Positions 34,863-45,415 are shown, numbered from the stretch's first letter. The stretch: 64,000 nt of DNA from Sphingomonas bacterium (GCF_903642285.1 NZ_CAHJWJ010000002.1:62001-126000), one strand, 5' to 3'. A program made the numbers and translations. Notes: generated by a model from the sequence alone, not told the origin.

Positions 34863-34993
34863 ACCCCTCTCCCCCTGTGGGAGAGGAAGGTGCCCGCCCG
34901 CGTTAGCGGGTGGGAGGGTGAGGGGCACGGTGCAGGGATACACCCCCTTCATCCGGCGCTACGCGCCACCTTCTCCCACAAGGGGAGAAGGGT
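34863..34993. repeat. Composite palindromic repeat between hppD and hmgA
   Basis: A left unit (CCTCTCCCCCTGTGGGAGAGG, arms of 8 bp) and a right unit (CTTCTCCCACAAGGGGAGAAG) are inverted copies of each other at the two ends, with GC-rich text including CCCGC-GTTA-GCGGG between. The right unit touches the hppD stop. This is a REP/BIME-like element of a kind frequent in alphaproteobacterial intergenic regions and unrelated to the pair at 27200 and 36127. Confidence 0.7.
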
Positions 34994-36061
34994 TCAAGCC
35001 TCCGCCTTCGCCGGCACCACGCCGCGACGGATCTGATCCAGCTCGATCGACTCGAACAGCGCCTTGAAATTACCCTCGCCGAACCCGTCATTGCCCTTGC
35101 GTTGGATGATCTCGAAGAAGATCGGCCCGACCATATTCTCGGTGAAGATCTGCAGCAGCAGCCCGCCGCCCGTCTCCGGCGCACCGTCGATCAGGATGTC
35201 GCGCTTGCGCATTTCCTGAACGTCGTGGTTGTGCCCGGGCAGGCGCTTGTCGATCAGGTCGAAATAGGTCTGCGGCGTCGTCTGGAACCGGATGCCGTTC
35301 GCGCGAAGCCTGTCGACGGTGGCGAAGATGTCGTCGGTCGCCAGCGCCAGATGCTGAATGCCTTCGCCCTTATAATCCTTGATGAACTCCTCGATCTGCG
35401 AATGCTCGTCCTGGCTTTCGTTCAGCGGGATGCGGATCTTGTCGTCGGGCGCAGTCATCGCCTTGCTGAACAGGCCGGTCGCCTGGCCCTCGATATCGAA
35501 ATAGCGGATCTGGCGGAAGTCGAAGATCGTCTCGTAATAGTTCGCCCAATACGCCATCCGCCCGCGCTGCAGATTGTGCGTGAGGTGGTCGAGCGCGTCG
35601 AGGCCGACGCTGTTGTCGTCCACGCCGGCACCCGCGACCGGCGTGAAGTCGGTGTCGTAGATCGAGCTGTGGTTCTGCCCGACCAGATACAGGTTCGCGC
35701 CGCCGATCCCCTCGATCGCCGGAATGTCGAGTTCGCCGGGGCCATGTTCGCCCGTCACCGGCGTCGCGCCGCGCTCGACCGCCAGCTTAAGCGCGGCATC
35801 GGCATCGGCGACGCGGAACGCCATCGCGTTGGCGGACGGCCCGTGCGCGTCGCGGAACCCCGCGACCTGGCCGGCCCCGTCCATGTTCAGCAGGAAATTG
35901 ATGTCGCCCTGCGCGTACCGGCGGACGTTCTTGGACTTGTGGGTGGCGACATGGGTGAAGCCCATCTTCACGAACAGGTCGGCCAGCGCTTGCGGATCGG
36001 GGCCGGTGAATTCGACGAATTCGAAGCCGTTCAGGCCCATCGGATTGGCGACGTCGGACAT
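34994..36061 (-). CDS. hppD: 4-hydroxyphenylpyruvate dioxygenase
   Basis: 355 residues. This non-haem iron enzyme converts 4-hydroxyphenylpyruvate to homogentisate. The vicinal-oxygen-chelate domains supply the iron ligands: His in LDALDHLTHNL near 166, His in GEGIQHLALATDDI near 245 and Glu in VGPIFFEIIQRKGN near 325. The start MSDVANPMGLNGFEFVEFTG is typical and AAGGGAA lies upstream. It precedes hmgA, with a palindromic repeat in the gap, and is divergent from the MarR gene, which may control it. Confidence 0.96.
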   Translation of the reverse strand: MSDVANPMGLNGFEFVEFTGPDPQALADLFVKMGFTHVATHKSKNVRRYAQGDINFLLNMDGAGQVAGFRDAHGPSANAMAFRVADADAALKLAVERGATPVTGEHGPGELDIPAIEGIGGANLYLVGQNHSSIYDTDFTPVAGAGVDDNSVGLDALDHLTHNLQRGRMAYWANYYETIFDFRQIRYFDIEGQATGLFSKAMTAPDDKIRIPLNESQDEHSQIEEFIKDYKGEGIQHLALATDDIFATVDRLRANGIRFQTTPQTYFDLIDKRLPGHNHDVQEMRKRDILIDGAPETGGGLLLQIFTENMVGPIFFEIIQRKGNDGFGEGNFKALFESIELDQIRRGVVPAKAEA

Positions 36062-36126
36062 GCGCGATTCCCTTGGTGATTTCAGATGAAACTATATGCG
36101 ATGATGGTGGTGGGGTCAAAGCCTGC

Positions 36127-36222
36127 GTGCGTCACCCCGGGCTTGTCCCTGGGTCCAGAGTCTCACAGTACAACGCTCGTTGATCCTCGACGTCCTGGAT
36201 GCCGGGACGAGCCCGGCATGAT
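36127..36222. repeat. Paired REP-like palindromes, second copy
   Basis: Units around CACCCCGGGCTTGTCCCTGGG and ATGCCGGGACGAGCCCGGCAT, about 50 nt apart, match the 27200-27305 pair in reverse orientation. They fill the gap between hppD and the MarR gene. Confidence 0.75.
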
Positions 36223-36237
36223 GATGGTGGTGGTGAA

Positions 36238-36681
36238 TTGACCGATCTCAAACTCGACGATTTCCTTCCCTACCGCCTTTCGATCGCATCGAACGCCGTC
36301 TCCGATGCGATCGCCTCCACCTACCGGGCGCTGTTCGGCCTGCGCATCCCCGAATGGCGGCTGATCGCGGTCATTGCGGAAACGTCGGGCATGACGCCGC
36401 AGGCGCTGACCCATGCGACGCGGATGGACAAGGTCACGGTCAGTCGCGCCGCCGCCGCACTGGCGAAGCGCGCGCTGATCGAGCGGCGGCCCAATCCGGA
36501 CGATCAGCGATCGCATTCCCTGTCGCTAACGCCGGCCGGCCGGGCGCTGTACGAACAGGTCGCACCGAAGGCACTGGAGATGGAGGCCCGCCTTTTCGGC
36601 GGGCTGAGCGCCGACGAGCAAAAACAGTTCCGCGACCTGATCGGCCGGATCGAGGCGGCGGCGGCCGACCTGGAGGCTTGA
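36238..36681 (+). CDS. MarR-family regulator
   Basis: About 147 residues from TTG 36238 (MTDLKLDDFLPYRL). The winged helix-turn-helix is evident in RIPEWRLIAVIAETSGMTPQALTHATRMDKVTVSRA (key elements PEWRLIAVI and MDKVTVSRA), followed by the wing NPDDQRSHSLSLTPAG. I prefer this TTG because the longer in-frame ATG at 36199 would translate part of the palindromic repeat. It is divergent from hppD and 76 nt upstream of glcB; MarR-type control of aromatic catabolism makes hppD-hmgA the likelier target. Confidence 0.8.
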   Translation: MTDLKLDDFLPYRLSIASNAVSDAIASTYRALFGLRIPEWRLIAVIAETSGMTPQALTHATRMDKVTVSRAAAALAKRALIERRPNPDDQRSHSLSLTPAGRALYEQVAPKALEMEARLFGGLSADEQKQFRDLIGRIEAAAADLEA

Positions 36682-36695
36682 AGTCCGTGGCCGGG

Positions 36696-36729
36696 CTGGC
36701 CTAAGCGGCACATGACCTCCCCAGGCCAG
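36696..36729. promoter_or_regulatory. Inverted repeat upstream of glcB
   Basis: CTGGCCT and AGGCCAG are perfect 7-bp arms with a 20-nt centre, between the MarR stop and the glcB ribosome binding site. It could be an operator or a weak terminator of the MarR transcript. Confidence 0.3.
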
Positions 36730-36757
36730 ACCGAACCGCTTTACGGAGGATATTCGC

Positions 36758-38827
36758 ATGATCGACCGCGCCGGCCTGAAGGTCGCAGAACCGCTCGCCC
36801 AGTTCGTCGAGGAGCGCGTACTGCCGCCGCTCGGCATCGCCGCCAAGGCCTGGTGGCAGGGTGTCGCCGGCATCTTCGCGCGGTTCGCGCCGGAGAATGC
36901 CGCGCTGCTGCAGCGTCGACAAGACCTCCAGGCGGCGATCGATGCGCGCTACGAGGCCGGTGAGGCGGTCGATGCGGCGTTCCTGCGCGCGATCGGCTAT
37001 CTGGTGCCCGAACCCGCGCCGTTCACGATCGGCACGACCAACGTCGATGCGGAAATCGCGACGATGGCGGGGCCGCAACTGGTGGTACCGTCGCTGAACG
37101 CGCGTTTCGTGCTGAACGCCGCGAACGCGCGGTGGGGCAGCCTGTATGACGCGTTCTACGGCACCGATGCGCTGCCCGGGAAGGCCGCGCCGGGCGGGTA
37201 TGACGCGGACCGCGGGAGCGCGGTCGTCGCGGCGGCGAAGGCTTTCCTCGACGAAGCGGTGCCGCTCGGCAGCGGGACATGGGCCGACTTCATGGGGGGC
37301 GAGCCGGCGCTGTGCGATCCTGCGCAGATGGTCGGCCGGTCGGGCCGCAACCTGCTGTTCCGTCACCACGGGCTGCACATCGAACTGGTCATCGATCCTA
37401 CCCATCCGATCGGCGCGACCGACCCGGCGCATATCGCCGATGTCGTCCTCGAGTCGGCGCTGACCACGATCGTCGACCTGGAGGACTCGGTCGCCGCGGT
37501 CGATGCGGTGGACAAGGTCGCGGCCTATGCCAATTGGCTTGGGCTGATGGACGGTACGCTGACCGAGACGTTCGAGAAGGGCGGCCGAACGATGACGCGT
37601 CGCCTGAGCCCCGATCGCATCTACCAGGCGGCGGACGGGGCGCTGACCTTGCCAAGTCGCAGCCTGTTGTTCGTCCGCAACGTCGGCCACCTGATGACTA
37701 CGCCCGCGATCCTGCTCCCGGGCGGCAAGGAAGCACCCGAAGGTATCCTCGACGCGATCATGACCTCGACGATCGCGCTGTTCGACCTCCGCCATCTGGG
37801 CGCGCTTCGCAACAGCCGCACCGGATCGGTCTATATCGTCAAGCCCAAGATGCACGGGCCCGACGAATGCGCGTTCACCGACCGGCTGTTCGACGCGGTC
37901 GAGGACCTGCTCGCGCTCGATCGTCACACGATCAAGGTCGGGGTCATGGACGAGGAGCGGCGGACCTCGGTCAACCTCGCCGCGTGCATATATGCGGTGC
38001 GCGACCGGATCTGCTTCATCAACACCGGCTTTCTCGATCGCACCGGCGACGAAATCCACACCGCGATGCGCGCCGGGCCGACGATCCCCAAGGCGGAGAT
38101 GAAGGCGACCGGCTGGATCAGGGCGTATGAGGATCGCAACGTCCGCATCGGCCTGGCACACGGCCTGTCGGGCAGGGCGCAGATCGGCAAGGGGATGTGG
38201 GCCGCGCCCGACCGCATGGCCGACATGATGGCGCAGAAGATCGGGCATCCGATGTCGGGCGCGAACACCGCCTGGGTGCCGTCGCCGACCGCGGCGACGC
38301 TGCACGCGGTGCATTATCATAAAGTCGACGTCTTCGCGCGGCAGGAGGAGATCGCGGCCGAGGCGGTTCCACCGGTCGAGGCGATCCTGACCGTACCCGT
38401 CGCGGGCGGCCGCAACTGGACCCCGACGGAGGTGGCGCGGGAACTGGACAATAATGCGCAGGGGATTCTCGGCTATGTCGTGCGCTGGGTCGATCAGGGG
38501 GTCGGCTGTTCCAAGGTGCCCGACATCGACGATGTCGGACTGATGGAGGACCGCGCGACGCTGCGCATCTCGTCGCAGCACATGGCGAACTGGCTGCTCC
38601 ACGGCGTCGCGACGCCGGCCGATGTCGATGCGGCGCTGCTTCGCATGGCGGCGAAGGTGGATGCGCAGAATGAAGGCGACTCGGCGTATCGCCCAATGGC
38701 CCATCACCCCGAGAGCCTGGCCTATCAGGCGGCAAGAACGCTGGTTTTCGAGGGTGTTGGCCAGCCAAGTGGGTATACCGAGCCATTACTTCACGCCTTT
38801 CGCGCGCGGGCTAAGGCGAAAAGCTGA
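36758..38827 (+). CDS. glcB: Malate synthase G
   Basis: 689 residues, the expected length of isoform G (about 720), far longer than isoform A. It condenses glyoxylate with acetyl-CoA to malate. The active-site segments are [12 protein letters not shown] near 243, [15 protein letters not shown] near 305, [18 protein letters not shown] near 396 and [17 protein letters not shown] near 425, where Arg, Glu and Asp bind Mg and glyoxylate. [23 protein letters not shown] near 490 and the late Asp in [21 protein letters not shown] are also typical. GGAGG is 8 nt before the ATG. A glyoxylate shunt role fits growth on acetate- and glyoxylate-yielding substrates such as those of the catabolic clusters here. 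Confidence 0.95.
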   Translation: MIDRAGLKVAEPLAQFVEERVLPPLGIAAKAWWQGVAGIFARFAPENAALLQRRQDLQAAIDARYEAGEAVDAAFLRAIGYLVPEPAPFTIGTTNVDAEIATMAGPQLVVPSLNARFVLNAANARWGSLYDAFYGTDALPGKAAPGGYDADRGSAVVAAAKAFLDEAVPLGSGTWADFMGGEPALCDPAQMVGRSGRNLLFRHHGLHIELVIDPTHPIGATDPAHIADVVLESALTTIVDLEDSVAAVDAVDKVAAYANWLGLMDGTLTETFEKGGRTMTRRLSPDRIYQAADGALTLPSRSLLFVRNVGHLMTTPAILLPGGKEAPEGILDAIMTSTIALFDLRHLGALRNSRTGSVYIVKPKMHGPDECAFTDRLFDAVEDLLALDRHTIKVGVMDEERRTSVNLAACIYAVRDRICFINTGFLDRTGDEIHTAMRAGPTIPKAEMKATGWIRAYEDRNVRIGLAHGLSGRAQIGKGMWAAPDRMADMMAQKIGHPMSGANTAWVPSPTAATLHAVHYHKVDVFARQEEIAAEAVPPVEAILTVPVAGGRNWTPTEVARELDNNAQGILGYVVRWVDQGVGCSKVPDIDDVGLMEDRATLRISSQHMANWLLHGVATPADVDAALLRMAAKVDAQNEGDSAYRPMAHHPESLAYQAARTLVFEGVGQPSGYTEPLLHAFRARAKAKS

Positions 38828-38910
38828 TTTTGCCGTTGAACCTCGTTCCCGATCGTGCGTTAGCGGGTAGCGGGTGGTGAACCGGATACGGTCGCCCAAA
38901 GGGGCTTCGG

Positions 38911-41115
38911 GTGGCAGGTTCGATCGGTCGTCGGCATTACTGGATCGCGGTCGCGCTGATTGCCGGCACGCCCGCGCTCGGCCAGCTGCAGAAAGCGGGT
39001 ACCGCACCGGTGCGCGGGCCGAAAGCGCCCAAGCCCGACGCCGGCCCGACACCCGCCGATGCCGCGCCCTCGACCGTCGATGCGCCGATCGTGACCGAGC
39101 AGCAGTTCGACAGCGCGATGCCGCCGCTGAGCGGGAACATCAACGCACCGCTGGAGCCGATGGCACCACTGCCGCCAGCGACGACGGACTCGAAGGCGAC
39201 CGGAACCCCACCTCTCTCGGTATCGCCGGTCGGGCCCACCACAGCGGGCGCGCTGCCGCCGACGGTGGCGGAGGACCCGCAACTGACCCAGCCGCTGACG
39301 CCGCTCGCGGGTTTCGACACGACCCCGCTGGAGACCGCCGCCGACATCAAGAACAAGGACGCGCCGGCGATCCGTTACCGGACCGAGGTCAAAGGGCTCG
39401 ATGCGGTCAAGCTCACCAGCCAGTTCAAGGCGCTGTCCGCGCTGGAACAGGGCAAGGGGAAGGCGGCGAACGCGACCCAGATCAACGCGCGTGGCAAGGA
39501 GGACGAGGCGCTGGCGGTTCGGTTGCTGAAATCGCTCGGTTATTACGATGCCACCGCCATTTCGTCGATCGAGACGGCGTCACCACCTGCCGGCTCCTCC
39601 GAGCCGGCTAGCTTGCGCGTGACGCTGAGCGCGCAGCCGGGGCGGCTGTACACGCTGTCGTCGATCGCGGTGAACACCCAACCGACGATCCCCGCCGATC
39701 TCGTCCGCACCGCGCTGCCGCTGAAGGTCGGCGATGCGATCGACGCGGCGCGGATCGAGGGGGCGGAGGCCAATGTCAGCCTGACGCTGCCGCAACAGGG
39801 ATATCCGTTCGTCAAGGTCGGGCAGCGCGACATCCTGCTCGACGATCAGGCGCTCAAGGCGACGGGCGCATATGTGCTGCCAGTCGAAACCGGCGCGCGG
39901 TCGTCGTTCGGCAAGCTCGTCACGTCGGGCGATCCGGTGTTCAAGCTGGATCATCTGAACGTCTTTCCGCGGTTCGACGACGGACAATTGTACGATTCGC
40001 GCCTCGTCGACGATCTGCGCGACGCACTCGTCGCGACCAGCCTGTTCTCGAGCGTATCGGTCGAACCGCAGCCGACCGACCGGGTCAATCCCGACGGCAC
40101 GCAGGCGGTCGACTTGCTGATTCGTCAGGTACGCGGACCCTATAAATCGTTGGCGGGGACTGCGGGCTATTCGACGGGTGAGGGGTTCAAGCTTCAAGGA
40201 TCGTTCACCAACCGCAACACCTTCCCGCCCGAAGGCGCGATGATCTACACCGTCGTCGCGGGTACGCAGGAACAGGGGTTGTCCACCACGTTCAAGCGCG
40301 CGAACGCGGGCAAGCGCGACCGGACGGTGACGCTCGTCGCATCGATCGATCACTCCAATTACGACGCGTTCAACGCGGATACGCTCACGCTGTCGGGGCG
40401 GATCAGCTATGACTCAACGCCGATCTGGCAGAAGAAATTCACCTATGCCTATGGTTTCGAACTCGTCGGCACGAACGAGAGCGTGTATGATTTCGGTATC
40501 GGCAACCGCGTGCGGCGGACGTATTTCATCGCTGCGTTGCCCGGACAGGCCGTGTTCGACCGCTCGAATGATCTACTGAACCCGACCAAGGGCTACCGCC
40601 TGAAACTGAACCTCAGCCCCGAAACGTCGGTGCAGGGATCGATCAGTCCCTATGCACGGACGATGGCGGAGGGGGATTATTATTTCCCGGCGACACAGGC
40701 GCTGACGCTGGCCGGGCGGGTGCGCGTGGGATCGATCGACGGCATCAGCCGCGACGATCTGGCCCCGTCGCGCCGCTATTATGGCGGCGGCGGCGGGTCG
40801 GTGCGGGGCTACGGGTTCCAGCGGCTCGGGCCGCTCGATCCGCAGGGCAATCCGGTCGGCGGGCGTTCGCTGAACGAATTCTCGCTTGAGGCGCGCTACC
40901 GGTTCGGCAATTTCGGGGTCGTGCCGTTCCTCGACGGCGGGCAGGCCTATGAAAGCAGCATCCCCAAATTCTCCAGCCTGCAATATGGTGCCGGGATCGG
41001 CGGCCGAGTCTACACCAATTTCGGGCCGCTGCGATTCGACGTCGCAACCCCGCTGAACAAGCGGCCGGGTGACGGCAGGATCGCGCTCTACATCTCGATC
41101 GGGCAGGCTTTTTGA
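38911..41115 (+). CDS. tamA: TamA-like Omp85 outer-membrane assembly protein
   Basis: 734 residues from GTG 38911. A signal peptide ends near ALGQ (residue 24-25). A Pro/Ala-rich linker (about 30-130) is followed by POTRA-type domains and a C-terminal 16-strand barrel. The barrel includes the Omp85 lid-lock motif in YGGGGGSVRGYGFQRLGP near 625-642 (the V-R-G-Y/F motif) and ends in a terminal aromatic (ISIGQAF). TamA inserts autotransporters and other barrel proteins with TamB. The stop overlaps the tamB ATG by 4 nt, confirming the pair. Confidence 0.9.
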   Translation: MAGSIGRRHYWIAVALIAGTPALGQLQKAGTAPVRGPKAPKPDAGPTPADAAPSTVDAPIVTEQQFDSAMPPLSGNINAPLEPMAPLPPATTDSKATGTPPLSVSPVGPTTAGALPPTVAEDPQLTQPLTPLAGFDTTPLETAADIKNKDAPAIRYRTEVKGLDAVKLTSQFKALSALEQGKGKAANATQINARGKEDEALAVRLLKSLGYYDATAISSIETASPPAGSSEPASLRVTLSAQPGRLYTLSSIAVNTQPTIPADLVRTALPLKVGDAIDAARIEGAEANVSLTLPQQGYPFVKVGQRDILLDDQALKATGAYVLPVETGARSSFGKLVTSGDPVFKLDHLNVFPRFDDGQLYDSRLVDDLRDALVATSLFSSVSVEPQPTDRVNPDGTQAVDLLIRQVRGPYKSLAGTAGYSTGEGFKLQGSFTNRNTFPPEGAMIYTVVAGTQEQGLSTTFKRANAGKRDRTVTLVASIDHSNYDAFNADTLTLSGRISYDSTPIWQKKFTYAYGFELVGTNESVYDFGIGNRVRRTYFIAALPGQAVFDRSNDLLNPTKGYRLKLNLSPETSVQGSISPYARTMAEGDYYFPATQALTLAGRVRVGSIDGISRDDLAPSRRYYGGGGGSVRGYGFQRLGPLDPQGNPVGGRSLNEFSLEARYRFGNFGVVPFLDGGQAYESSIPKFSSLQYGAGIGGRVYTNFGPLRFDVATPLNKRPGDGRIALYISIGQAF

Positions 41116-44100
41116 TGACCGACGAGACCCCCGAAGGCGCGGCAGTCGCCGTGCATCGGCCCTTGTGGCAGCGTATCCTGAAATGGATCCTGCTGACGTT
41201 GCTCGGCATCGTCGTGCTGCTCGGGGTCGTTCTGGTCGGGATCAACACCGACCCGGGTCGGCGTTTCGTCGCGGATCAACTGGGTGGGTACACCACCGCG
41301 TCCGGGCTGAACATCAAGGTCGGGCGGATCGAAGGATCGATCTACGGCCGGATGTCGCTGTCCGACCTGCGGGTCAGCGATCCCAAGGGCGTGTTCCTGA
41401 CCAGTCCGCGGCTCGACGTCGACTGGCGACCATTTCAATATCTGCACAACCATATCGACGTGCGCTCGCTCGACGCGGGGCTGATCACGCTGGCGCGTAA
41501 ACCCGTGCTGAAGCCGACGCCGAGCGATCCCAACGCACCGCTGTTGCCCGATCTCGACATCGACATCGCCCATTTGAACATCGCGCGCTTCGTGATCGCG
41601 GTACCGGTCACGGGGCAGCCGCACATCCTCAGCCTCGACGGCGCGGCGCATATCGCGAACCGGCGCGCGCAATTGACCGCGAACGCCGCCGCCTTGCGCG
41701 CGCCGGGTGTGGCCGGCGGCGACCGGTTGAAGCTGGTGCTCGACGCGGTGCCCGATGCGAACAAGCTGGACGTCGACGTGCGACTGGATGCGCCGACCGG
41801 CGGCGTCGTCGCAACGATCGCCGGGCTGAAGGCACCGCTGAGCGTTCGGGTCGGCGGCAAGGGCGGCTGGGCGTCTTGGCAGGGGCGTGCGCTTGCGACA
41901 CTGGGTTCGGGGCAGCTCGCGGACCTCGGCGTCGTCGAACATTCGGGACATATCGCGATCCGCGGTCTCACGCGGCCCGGGCTGTACATGCCTGGAGGCC
42001 CGGTCGAACACCTCGCGTCGCCCGCGCTTCAAGTCGCGATCGACACGACGCTCGACCAGCGCAAGGCGGATACGCGCATCAAGCTGACGTCCGGCGCGCT
42101 TGCGGTCGACGCAGGCGGGCTGATCGATCTGGCGGCGAGCCGCTTCTCGAACTTCGCCGTCGATGCGCGGTTGCTGACACCGGGCGCGATCGCGCCGCAG
42201 CTCGCGGGGCGCGACGTCGCGGCGCGCGTGGTACTGGACGGCGCGTTCGCGACGCCGACGGTGGACTACAAGTTGCGCGCCGGTGCGATCGGTTTCGCCG
42301 GGACCACGGTCGAGGATGTGTATGCCGAAGGTCTGGCCCGGGTCGATGCGAAGCGAATCCTGATCCCGGTCAAGGCCCGGGCGCGCCGCGTCACCGGGCT
42401 GAACGCCGCGGTCGGCGGGTTGCTGAGCAATGTGACGATCGCCGGCGATTTCGCGATTCAGGGCGTCAATGTCCTGACCGACAATCTACGGGTGCGATCG
42501 GACAAGATCGACGCGACCGCGATCGTCGTCGCGAACCTGTCGACCGGGCGCTATACCGGCGCGCTGAAGGGGCGGGTGAACGACTATAGCGTCGACGGGA
42601 TCGGCATCGTCAATCTCGTCACCGATGCGAAGCTCGTCACCGCACCCGGTGGCGGATTCGGCATCAAGGGGCATGTGGTTGCGAAGACCGCGAAGCTCTT
42701 CAATGTCGGGGCGGCAAGCTTCCTCGGCGGCAACGCGGTCGTCGCGGCCGATCTGGACTATGCGCCAAGCGGAATCATCGCCGTGTCGAACGTCCGGCTG
42801 AACGCGCCACAATTCCGCGTGACGAGCGGCAGCGGACGGTACGATCCCAAGGGGGGAATCCTGTTCCAGGCGGATGCCTATTCCACGCAATACGGGCCGC
42901 TGACCGCGCGGGTGACGGGGACGGTCAACGACCCCGTCGTCGTCCTGACCGCGGCGCATCCGGGCGTCGGCGTCGGGCTGGTGAACCTCCATGCGCGGGT
43001 CGTCGGGCGGAACGGCTCCTATGCGGTGCTGGCGAGCGGTGGCACGAATTACGGGCCGTTCAAGGCGGACGTGCTGATCACGCCGGGCAAGACCTTGGCG
43101 GTCGACGTTCACCGTGTGACCTTTGCGGGCGTCGATTTCATGGGTCGCATCGTCCAGATGCCGGCGGGGCCGTTCGCCGGCCGGCTGACATTCGGCGGAT
43201 CCGGGCTCAACGGTGTCCTGAACCTTGGCGCACAGGGCAAATACCAGCGCGTCGACGTCGATGCGCGTGCGAATGGCGCGAAGATACCAGGCCTGGTGGA
43301 TTTCACGATCGGTCGCGCGATCGTGGTCGCGCATGCGGTGCTGACGCCGCAGCCGCAGATCGTCGCCGACGCGCAGGTCGCCGATGTCCGCTACGGCGCG
43401 GTGGTGCTGTCCGCGGCGCGCGCAAAGGTGAATTACGTCGGCGGTCGCGGCACTGCGCAGGCGCTGGTGACGGGGTCGAGCGGCGTGCCGTTCCGCCTTT
43501 CCGCCAATGCCAAGCTGTCGCCGAACGACTATCTGCTGGCCTTGCAGGGCCAGGCGAACGCCATCGATTTCCGCACCGTCAATCCGGCACATGTCGTGAA
43601 GGCAGGCGCGGACTATCGCCTCGCCCCGACGCAGATCGGTTTCGGTCCGGGCACCAGCGGCGCGAAGACCGGCGGATCGCTGCGTCTCGCGGGCAGCTAT
43701 GGCAAGGGGCTTACGGTGCAGTCGCGGCTCGACCGGTTCGACCTGTCTGTGGTCAACGCGCTGATCCCGAATCTCGGCCTTGCCGGACAGGCGACGGGCA
43801 GCCTGGATTTCAGCCAGCCGGCCACGAACGCGATGCCGAAGGCGGATGCGCGCGTGACCGTCAGCAATTTTCAGCGTTCCGGGCTCGCGGCGGTTTCCGA
43901 ACCGGTGGATATCGAATTCGCCGGTCGGCTGTTGTCCGATGGCGGCGAAGCGCGTGCATTGGTCAGGCGCGGCGGGACCGTGGTCGGTCGCCTGCTGGCA
44001 TCGCTCCGGCCGTTGCCGGCGGGCGGGGGGTCCTGGTCGACGCGGCTGATGGCTGCGCCCTTGTCGGGCGGTATCCGATACAACGGACCTTCCGCGGTGC

Positions 44101-45371
44101 TGTTCAGCCTGGCGGCGGTGCCCAACCAGCAATTGTCCGGGCCGATCGCGGTCGCGGCGGACTTCTCGGGCAAGGTGAGCGCGCCGCTACTGCGCGGGCT
44201 GATCCGCGCGGATAATCTGACCTACGACAACGAGGTTTATGGCACGCGGCTGTCGCAGATGCGGATCGCGGGACAGTTCACCAACGACAAGCTGACCATC
44301 TCCACGCTGGACGCGAAGGCCGGCGATGGCACGGTCAAGGCGCAGGGATCGATCGGCTTCGCGGCGGACAGCGGCTTCCCGATCGATTTCCAGGCGACGC
44401 TCGACAAGGCGCAATTGGCGAAGAGCGACGCACTCGGCGCTACCGCGACGGGGAACATCCACCTGACCAATGGCGCGAACGGCGGGCTGATCCAGGGGAC
44501 GCTGACGATCCCCAACGCCCGCTATGCGATCATCCGCCAGGGTTCGGCCGAGGTGCCCGAACTGACGGGCGTACGGCGCAAGAGCGCGGTCCATCCCGCA
44601 CTGCCCACCGATCGCCCGGCACCGCCCGCGCCGACCGGGCTGTTCAAGCTGGATCTGACGATCAAGGCGCAGAACCAGCTGTTCGTGTCGGGCATGGGCC
44701 TCGAATCCGAATGGTCGATGAACTTGCATATCGGCGGCACCAGCGTGGCCCCCGAAATCACGGGCGGCCTCGATCTCGTCCGCGGCACCTATTCGTTCTC
44801 CGGCAAGAATTTCGAGGTGACGAAGGGCACGATTCGCTTCCGCGGCGGCGCGCTTGCCGATCCGGATATCGATATCAGCGCGTCGACGACCGCGAACGGC
44901 ATTACGGTCATCATCAACATCACCGGCACCGGCGAACATCCGCAAATCGCGTTCACCTCCACGCCGACGCTGCCGCAGGACGAGGTGCTCAGCCGCTTGC
45001 TGTTCGGGACCTCGCCCGAAAATCTCTCGGCGATCGAAGCGCTGCAACTGGCCTCCGCGCTCAATTCGCTGCGCGGGTCGGGCGGCGGCGGGCTTAATCC
45101 GCTCGGCAAGCTGCGCTCGGCGATCGGGTTCGACCGGCTGCGCATCGTCGGCGCGGACTCGACCACGGGGCAGGGGACGTCGCTCGCCGCGGGCAAGTAC
45201 ATCACGAAGAACATCTATGTGGAGATCGTCAGCGACGCGAAGGGCTTCACCGCGACGCAGTTGACCGTCGCGCTGACCCGGACGCTCAGCGTGCTGTCGT
45301 CGGCCGGCTCGTTCGGCGGCAGCAACGTCAACCTGAAATATTCCCGCGACTTCGGCGGGGCCAAGCGATAG
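41112..45371 (+). CDS. tamB: TamB-like translocation and assembly module protein
   Basis: A 1419-residue AsmA-like protein. One N-terminal membrane anchor (ILKWILLTLLGIVVLLGVVLVG near residues 17-38) is followed by a very long repetitive beta region (the lipid-carrying groove of this superfamily). The conserved C-terminal TamB (DUF490) domain covers roughly the last 350 residues, with LDLVRGTYSFSGKNFEVTKG near 1220, the PTLPQDEVLSRLLFG block near 1285 and the final NVNLKYSRDFGG. It spans the periplasm, contacts TamA and is implicated in barrel insertion and phospholipid transport. ATGA overlap with tamA. Confidence 0.92.
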   Translation: MMTDETPEGAAVAVHRPLWQRILKWILLTLLGIVVLLGVVLVGINTDPGRRFVADQLGGYTTASGLNIKVGRIEGSIYGRMSLSDLRVSDPKGVFLTSPRLDVDWRPFQYLHNHIDVRSLDAGLITLARKPVLKPTPSDPNAPLLPDLDIDIAHLNIARFVIAVPVTGQPHILSLDGAAHIANRRAQLTANAAALRAPGVAGGDRLKLVLDAVPDANKLDVDVRLDAPTGGVVATIAGLKAPLSVRVGGKGGWASWQGRALATLGSGQLADLGVVEHSGHIAIRGLTRPGLYMPGGPVEHLASPALQVAIDTTLDQRKADTRIKLTSGALAVDAGGLIDLAASRFSNFAVDARLLTPGAIAPQLAGRDVAARVVLDGAFATPTVDYKLRAGAIGFAGTTVEDVYAEGLARVDAKRILIPVKARARRVTGLNAAVGGLLSNVTIAGDFAIQGVNVLTDNLRVRSDKIDATAIVVANLSTGRYTGALKGRVNDYSVDGIGIVNLVTDAKLVTAPGGGFGIKGHVVAKTAKLFNVGAASFLGGNAVVAADLDYAPSGIIAVSNVRLNAPQFRVTSGSGRYDPKGGILFQADAYSTQYGPLTARVTGTVNDPVVVLTAAHPGVGVGLVNLHARVVGRNGSYAVLASGGTNYGPFKADVLITPGKTLAVDVHRVTFAGVDFMGRIVQMPAGPFAGRLTFGGSGLNGVLNLGAQGKYQRVDVDARANGAKIPGLVDFTIGRAIVVAHAVLTPQPQIVADAQVADVRYGAVVLSAARAKVNYVGGRGTAQALVTGSSGVPFRLSANAKLSPNDYLLALQGQANAIDFRTVNPAHVVKAGADYRLAPTQIGFGPGTSGAKTGGSLRLAGSYGKGLTVQSRLDRFDLSVVNALIPNLGLAGQATGSLDFSQPATNAMPKADARVTVSNFQRSGLAAVSEPVDIEFAGRLLSDGGEARALVRRGGTVVGRLLASLRPLPAGGGSWSTRLMAAPLSGGIRYNGPSAVLFSLAAVPNQQLSGPIAVAADFSGKVSAPLLRGLIRADNLTYDNEVYGTRLSQMRIAGQFTNDKLTISTLDAKAGDGTVKAQGSIGFAADSGFPIDFQATLDKAQLAKSDALGATATGNIHLTNGANGGLIQGTLTIPNARYAIIRQGSAEVPELTGVRRKSAVHPALPTDRPAPPAPTGLFKLDLTIKAQNQLFVSGMGLESEWSMNLHIGGTSVAPEITGGLDLVRGTYSFSGKNFEVTKGTIRFRGGALADPDIDISASTTANGITVIINITGTGEHPQIAFTSTPTLPQDEVLSRLLFGTSPENLSAIEALQLASALNSLRGSGGGGLNPLGKLRSAIGFDRLRIVGADSTTGQGTSLAAGKYITKNIYVEIVSDAKGFTATQLTVALTRTLSVLSSAGSFGGSNVNLKYSRDFGGAKR

Positions 45372-45415
45372 GTTCCTGCCCGCAACCGATCGATAATCGG
45401 GCAGGAGGACGCGGG

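Noticed and set aside
36701..38707. A 668-codon open frame antisense to malate synthase G
   Set aside because: Same artefact; the plus strand has all malate synthase active-site segments.
42486..44132. A 548-codon open frame antisense to tamB
   Set aside because: No recognisable domain; composition of a shadow frame.
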